Source: an uncultured Synechococcus sp. (GTDB lineage: Bacteria; Cyanobacteriota; Cyanobacteriia; PCC-6307; Cyanobiaceae). Taken from it: 9,101 nt of DNA. This document shows positions 5,764-9,101 of the stretch, piece after piece. The notes beneath the pieces were generated by a model. That model saw nothing but the letters and a program-made list of their open reading frames with translations, had not been told where the DNA came from and made no database searches. Where the stretch lies: positions 1 through 9,101 of the forward strand of contig CAJWIC010000046.1 in assembly GCA_913040905.1 (NCBI GenBank), written 5' to 3'. Position numbers and translations under genes: made by a program. Positions within the stretch are counted from its first letter, which is position 1. Each line of letters starts with the position of its first letter.

Positions 5764-6482
5764 GGCGCCAGTCGGGCGCGGTGCAGTCGGTTTTTCTCGT
5801 ACCAGCCGGCGAATTCAGGCGCCCAGGCCACCATGTGCGGCCACATCAGATCGCAGAGCTGACGGATTTCCAATTGCGCGTCGAGCTTGGCCCGTAAGTC
5901 CATGAAGTGCAAAAAGGCGCGCAGGCTGAAGCTCACCACAAAGTGCTGGCGGTAGTCGAAGGGGAGGATTCCGCGGGCATGTTCCTCGGCGAAGCCTGCC
6001 CGCAGCAGGTCGCGATATCGCTCTGCCGCGGCTCGACAGTGATCAAGATCCTGGGCCCGCTGGCCTTCGGTGTAGGCGTACTTCTTGCCTTGTCGATCGC
6101 TGTAGTCGCCGACCGGTCGCAGGTAAAAGACCTCCTCAAGATCCAGTTCCCCGTTGGCGGCCCGGCAGATGCGCTCGCCGGTGTAACGCATTGACTGCAC
6201 ATCGAAACTCACACCGACCCTGTGGGTGCGAGCCTGTTGCATCACGGAATGGGGAAACCAGCCGACGTTGAGCACGATCTGGGCGTGCTCCATCGGGCCG
6301 TAGTGACCGCGTTCCCCGGCCAGCAGACGTTTGACGCAGATCTCTCCCGCCCGTCGTTCATCCGGCCAGTTCTCACGATCAGCTGCGACGAAGCCTTCGC
6401 TGTAGTCCTGATGCATGGCCGCATAGACACAGAGCTGAGGGTTGGGTGTGGCAGCGATCAGATCAACCCGGAAGCGATCCAT
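5760..6482 (-). CDS. thyX: FAD-dependent thymidylate synthase ThyX
   Basis: This 240-residue protein is of normal length. ThyX methylates dUMP to dTMP using methylene-tetrahydrofolate and reduced FAD/NADPH. Visible: the N-terminal ICVKRLLAGERGHYGPMEHAQIVLNV (48-73; the H-x-S/P-x-E-H type segment), FPHSVMQQARTHRVGVSFDVQSMRYTG (76-102) carrying the ThyX signature, EEHARGILPFDYRQHF (166-181) and SLRAFLHFMDLRAKLDAQLEIRQL (186-209), the C-terminal flavin/dUMP-binding helix pattern with Arg188, Arg197, Gln203 and Arg207. The signature reads R-T-H-R with eight residues before the Ser, one more than the classical RHR-x7-S spacing. The start is 77 bases after the stop of the upstream same-strand thioredoxin gene, and no convincing promoter is seen there. 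The stop overlaps the dcd stop by 4 bases on the opposite strand. Confidence 0.95.
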   Translation of the reverse strand: MDRFRVDLIAATPNPQLCVYAAMHQDYSEGFVAADRENWPDERRAGEICVKRLLAGERGHYGPMEHAQIVLNVGWFPHSVMQQARTHRVGVSFDVQSMRYTGERICRAANGELDLEEVFYLRPVGDYSDRQGKKYAYTEGQRAQDLDHCRAAAERYRDLLRAGFAEEHARGILPFDYRQHFVVSFSLRAFLHFMDLRAKLDAQLEIRQLCDLMWPHMVAWAPEFAGWYEKNRLHRARLAP

Positions 6483-6559
6483 GACAATGTGGGCGGCTCA
6501 ATGTGCTGATCATGCCGCTGAAGATGGCTGGCTGCTCGCGTGAAGGCCTCGCCTCGTGC

Positions 6560-7114
6560 TCAACCGTGGCTGCGGGGACCCGTCGTCAGAGATGCCTGTT
6601 GATGTGCGTCGTCGGCTCGTTCACTGACACGCCCCAGACCCTGGAGAGAGGGCAGGGGTGATCCCTGAATCAGGGCATCGGCCAGGAGAGAGAGCTCCCG
6701 TTCCTGCCGTAGACCGATGGAGCGACCGACAGCGTCACCCTCGGCATTGAACAGATTGAGCTGGGGGATGCCGTTGACGTCGTAGCGGTCCACCAGGTCC
6801 TGCCAGCGGGGGTTGTCGACGTTCACCATCACCACATCCAGCTGTTGTTGCGTGCTCTGCTCAAGCCTGAGCATCGCCGGAGCCATCTCCCGACAGACCT
6901 GACACCAGTCGGCGTAGAACTCCAGCATCGTCGGCCGCCCATTGCTGAGGGCCACCTCAGGGGTCAGGGAACGCCGAGCCAGCTGCTCGAGAGGCGATGC
7001 GTTCTGGAGTCCTCCGCGCATCATGGTGAGCACCACGGCCAGAACGATGGCCGCCACCACCAGGACGACCCGTTGAACAGGGCCCAGCAGTGATTGGGGA
7101 GAACTGCCTGTCAT
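6560..7114 (-). CDS. txlA: Membrane-anchored thioredoxin-like protein (TxlA/HCF164 type)
   Basis: This 184-residue protein has an N-terminal hydrophobic anchor (about 12-32), a thioredoxin fold, and a polar tail (from about 160). Thioredoxin hallmarks: MLEFYADWCQVCREMAP (63-79) with the redox pair Cys71-Gln-Val-Cys74, VVMVNVDNPRWQDLVDRYDV (94-113), and the cis-proline GIPQLNLF (115-122, Pro117). In plants and cyanobacteria, HCF164/TxlA sits in the thylakoid membrane facing the lumen, takes electrons through CcdA, and reduces lumenal targets including apocytochromes for cytochrome b6f assembly. That role is inferred from architecture here. It is the first gene left of the divergent membrane-protein gene (64-base gap) and lies upstream of thyX on the same strand. 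A weak AAGG sits just before the ATG. Confidence 0.87.
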   Translation of the reverse strand: MTGSSPQSLLGPVQRVVLVVAAIVLAVVLTMMRGGLQNASPLEQLARRSLTPEVALSNGRPTMLEFYADWCQVCREMAPAMLRLEQSTQQQLDVVMVNVDNPRWQDLVDRYDVNGIPQLNLFNAEGDAVGRSIGLRQERELSLLADALIQGSPLPSLQGLGRVSERADDAHQQASLTTGPRSHG

Positions 7115-7178
7115 GACCTTGTCAGGTGATCAGGCCACTCTGGCAGTCGCCTCTGATCCCTGTGGTTAGCGTGAGGCC

Positions 7179-7682
7179 ATGGGACCTTTTGAGCTGCTGA
7201 AGCTGCCGCTGCGGGCACCGATGATCAGCGTGCTTTTTGTCGTTGCCGTGGTGATGGGCCATCAGTGGTCGATGGCTCAGATGCAGCTCCTTCACTCCCC
7301 CACCATCTCTCTGGAACTACTGATTGCAGCTGAGCTGTTTCAACTGTTGGCGGTGTTGGTGATCTGCACCATGCCGGAACTGCTGATGCAGAGAATTTCG
7401 ATGGTGATGGCGTCCAGTCGGGTGATGACGCTGCTGGTCACCCTGTTGTCGGTGATCGTTCTCGGTATCTATTTGTTGAGGCTGAATCTGCTCTCCGAAC
7501 TGTTGATCCTGGCCTCAGCGCTGTTGCTGGCGCGCCTCGATCTGGTCCGTCTTGGGGTGATGACGTCCCCCCAGCGCTCGCTTCTCCTGCTGGGGTTTGT
7601 TCTTGTCGCCGGAATTGGCCTCGGCCACTGTTTGCCTCACCCCATGGGAACGGCCATTGCACCCGGGCCAATCGTCGCCTGA
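7179..7682 (+). CDS. Small polytopic membrane protein, function unknown
   Basis: This 167-residue, very Leu/Met/Val-rich protein has four likely membrane helices (about residues 12-28, 44-64, 82-101 and 133-150), with a further weakly hydrophobic amphipathic stretch at 104-125 between the third and fourth. Charged residues are few, including KLPLR near the N-terminus, QRISMVMASSR in the first long loop and SPQR before the last helix. I do not recognise the family. It is probably a conserved picocyanobacterial membrane protein in the inner or thylakoid membrane. The ATG at 7179 follows GTGAGG closely. The gene is divergent from txlA with a 64-base gap. Its final 168 bases are antisense to the 3' end of the transglycosylase gene, and the last membrane helix lies in that overlap. 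The consistent membrane-protein composition across the whole frame argues that it is real rather than a shadow. Confidence 0.68.
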   Translation: MGPFELLKLPLRAPMISVLFVVAVVMGHQWSMAQMQLLHSPTISLELLIAAELFQLLAVLVICTMPELLMQRISMVMASSRVMTLLVTLLSVIVLGIYLLRLNLLSELLILASALLLARLDLVRLGVMTSPQRSLLLLGFVLVAGIGLGHCLPHPMGTAIAPGPIVA

Positions 7683-9101
7683 GTAACTCAACACATTGTC
7701 GAGAACTTTCTTGGTGTAGAAGCGCGTCTCCGCGTAGGGAATCCGCTCCACCCAGAGCTCAATCGATGGGTCGTTGCTCGGTGGTGGCCAGGAGCTCACC
7801 GTGCCGGGACCAGCGTTGTAACTGGCAACGCTGAGGAAGGCATCTCCTTCCCAGAGCTGAAGCAGTGATCTCATGTACGCAGCACCAAGCTCGATGTTGG
7901 TGGATGGCTGCATGAGCTCCGGCTCGTCGAGCGGTTCCCCAGCGATGGAGCTGGCGGTTGCGGGCATGAGTTGCATCAAACCGATCGCGCCGGCGATGGA
8001 TCGCACGCCTGGCGAAAAGCGCGACTCCTGTTTGGCAACGGCCAGCAGCAGGGCTGGGTTCACCTTGTGTCGTGCTGATGCGGATTGGATGGCGTCTCGG
8101 AAGAACACCGGGTTCTGACTTCTGTGGAGCAGCAGGCGCTGCTCACAGTTGGGTGGGACCCAGCGGACGTTCAGTCGCCAGAGCTGATCCAGGCCGCGCC
8201 AGGGGTCGTCCACGTTGAGACGCAGGCGTCCCTCCACAAGTTGCTCTTCCGGTGGCAGCGGGTCTCGGGGATCACGCAGCGACAGCCAGGTATCCCATGC
8301 CTGTTGGACGAGTCCCAGTCTCCAGAGGGTGTTCACCTCCGCCCAGCGACTGCCGAGTGGCGTCCACTTCGTGATGGGCAGGACGGTTGAAGGCTGGTCC
8401 AGACGGAGGGGCTTTGCTTCACCCAGGCGCATCTCCGCTCGCCAGCGGTAGTAGCCAGGTGGGTGGTTGTTGACCAGTTGATTCCAATGGCGTCTTGCGG
8501 CGGCGACGTTGCCGATCCGTTCCTCGCTCAGCCCCAGCCAGAACAACTGGCGTGCTTCGAGTGGAGGAGGCAGAGTGGCAGGCGGGAGAGCCGTCAACAG
8601 GTTCCGAGCCCGTTCCCAGTGCTCGTCGAGCAGGGCCGCCCGAGCCTCATCCCACTGCAGCTGCCAGCTGTCGCGGTCGTCAGGCCAGCGTTGGAGCACG
8701 TCGATCGTGCCGACCCCTCCATTGATCCGAACCCGGGCCGCGGCCACAGCGGCGGATCGCTCCGCCAGGGATTCGGGAATGGCCTCCACCAGTGCCGGGT
8801 CCGGCAGCAGGGGTTCCATCAGCAGACGAACAGCCTCATCACTGGCTGTGGATTCAGGCAGCCGCCGGGTGAGCTCCAGCAGCATCTGCTCTCCCTGGCT
8901 TTGCTGCTCCGCGCTACCTCTCAACAGGGCACGTCCCACGGCGAGAGCCGTTTCCGCTTCAGCGGCTTGCCCCTCAAGACAATCCAGAGCGGAGGATCCG
9001 TCTCCGAGCATGGCCAGGGCCCAGGCGAGGGTCTGACGCTCGTTCAGGGTTGACTCCTCTGCTGTGCAGGCTGATTGCATCCGCTCCATGGCACCTGGCC
9101 A
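7515..9101 (-). CDS. Soluble lytic murein transglycosylase (SLT domain), N-terminus outside window
   Basis: The minus-strand frame is open through the right edge, so the N-terminus (probably with a signal peptide) is missing; the ATG at 9087-9089 is likely internal. Residue numbers count from that ATG (524 residues to the stop). Residues 20-320 are rich in Ala/Leu/Trp/Glu helical repeats, like the superhelical TPR-type region of Slt70-family enzymes. Residues 335-470 are the catalytic SLT domain: NPALLLAVAKQESRFSPGVRS (344-364, catalytic Glu355), GAIGLMQLMPATA (367-379), NIELGAAYMRSLL (398-410), SVASYNAGPG (420-429) and YAETRFYTKKVLDNVLSY (452-469). These enzymes cleave the MurNAc-GlcNAc bond of peptidoglycan with 1,6-anhydro product formation in the periplasm. 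The last 54 or so residues are low-complexity, basic and polar, and all lie antisense to the membrane-protein gene; they may be a run-on tail. Confidence 0.9.
   Translation of the reverse strand, partial: WPGAMERMQSACTAEESTLNERQTLAWALAMLGDGSSALDCLEGQAAEAETALAVGRALLRGSAEQQSQGEQMLLELTRRLPESTASDEAVRLLMEPLLPDPALVEAIPESLAERSAAVAAARVRINGGVGTIDVLQRWPDDRDSWQLQWDEARAALLDEHWERARNLLTALPPATLPPPLEARQLFWLGLSEERIGNVAAARRHWNQLVNNHPPGYYRWRAEMRLGEAKPLRLDQPSTVLPITKWTPLGSRWAEVNTLWRLGLVQQAWDTWLSLRDPRDPLPPEEQLVEGRLRLNVDDPWRGLDQLWRLNVRWVPPNCEQRLLLHRSQNPVFFRDAIQSASARHKVNPALLLAVAKQESRFSPGVRSIAGAIGLMQLMPATASSIAGEPLDEPELMQPSTNIELGAAYMRSLLQLWEGDAFLSVASYNAGPGTVSSWPPPSNDPSIELWVERIPYAETRFYTKKVLDNVLSYSGDDWPGCNGRSHGVRQTVAEANSGDKNKPQQEKRALGGRHHPKTDQIEARQQQR

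Noticed and set aside
6483..6559. Gap between the thioredoxin gene and thyX searched for a terminator, promoter or small RNA
   Set aside because: No hairpin with T-run, no convincing -10/-35 and no conserved motif could be seen.
7167..7172. TAGCGT before the membrane-protein gene as a -10
   Set aside because: It lies only 6 bases before the ATG and there is no -35 at a suitable distance; too weak to annotate.
8463..9053. 196-codon plus-strand open frame opposite the transglycosylase
   Set aside because: It is antisense to a protein with a clear SLT domain and helical repeats, has no start signals and a low-complexity translation.

Overview
The window looks like core chromosome of a marine picocyanobacterium: a Synechococcus subcluster 5.1 type, Cyanobium, or a high-GC Prochlorococcus. 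The evidence is a photosystem II subunit gene (psbH), the cyanobacterial nitrogen regulator ntcA with a textbook NtcA-type promoter, two protein families that are essentially cyanobacterial (DUF3146 and DUF3084), a TxlA/HCF164-type thioredoxin, high GC and very tight gene packing. No mobile elements, CRISPR arrays, tRNA or rRNA genes were seen, and no stretch without a gene exceeds 150 bases.

Layout. (1) Bases 1-1309, plus strand: the end of psbH, then tatA, pth and a DUF3146 gene, with gaps of 7, 7 and -4 bases, so probably one transcript. (2) Bases 1287-4428, minus strand, read right to left: rph, ntcA, a DUF3084 membrane/coiled-coil protein and a YqgF-like RNase H-fold protein. A perfect GTA-N8-TAC NtcA box with a correctly spaced -10 lies between rph and ntcA. 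(3) Bases 4429-5763, plus strand: an intergenic region with inverted repeats, then a corrinoid adenosyltransferase-like gene that has lost its P-loop, overlapping dcd by one base. (4) Bases 5760-7114, minus strand: thyX, which meets dcd tail to tail, and, upstream of it on the same strand, a membrane-anchored thioredoxin. (5) Bases 7179-7682, plus strand: a small polytopic membrane protein of unknown function. Its 3' third is antisense to the tail of a lytic transglycosylase gene (7515-9101, minus) that runs off the right edge.

How the genes relate: dcd (dCTP to dUTP) and thyX (dUMP to dTMP) are two steps of thymidylate synthesis. pth and rph serve translation and tRNA maturation. tatA, txlA and psbH belong to thylakoid/membrane biogenesis and photosynthesis. 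ntcA couples 2-oxoglutarate (C/N balance) to transcription and probably controls itself and perhaps the two genes behind it. I see no clearly new multi-gene system. The items most worth following are the P-loop-less BtuR-like protein, the NtcA operator that contains the rph stop codon, the 168-base antisense overlap at 7515-7682, and the inverted repeats at 4445-4502.
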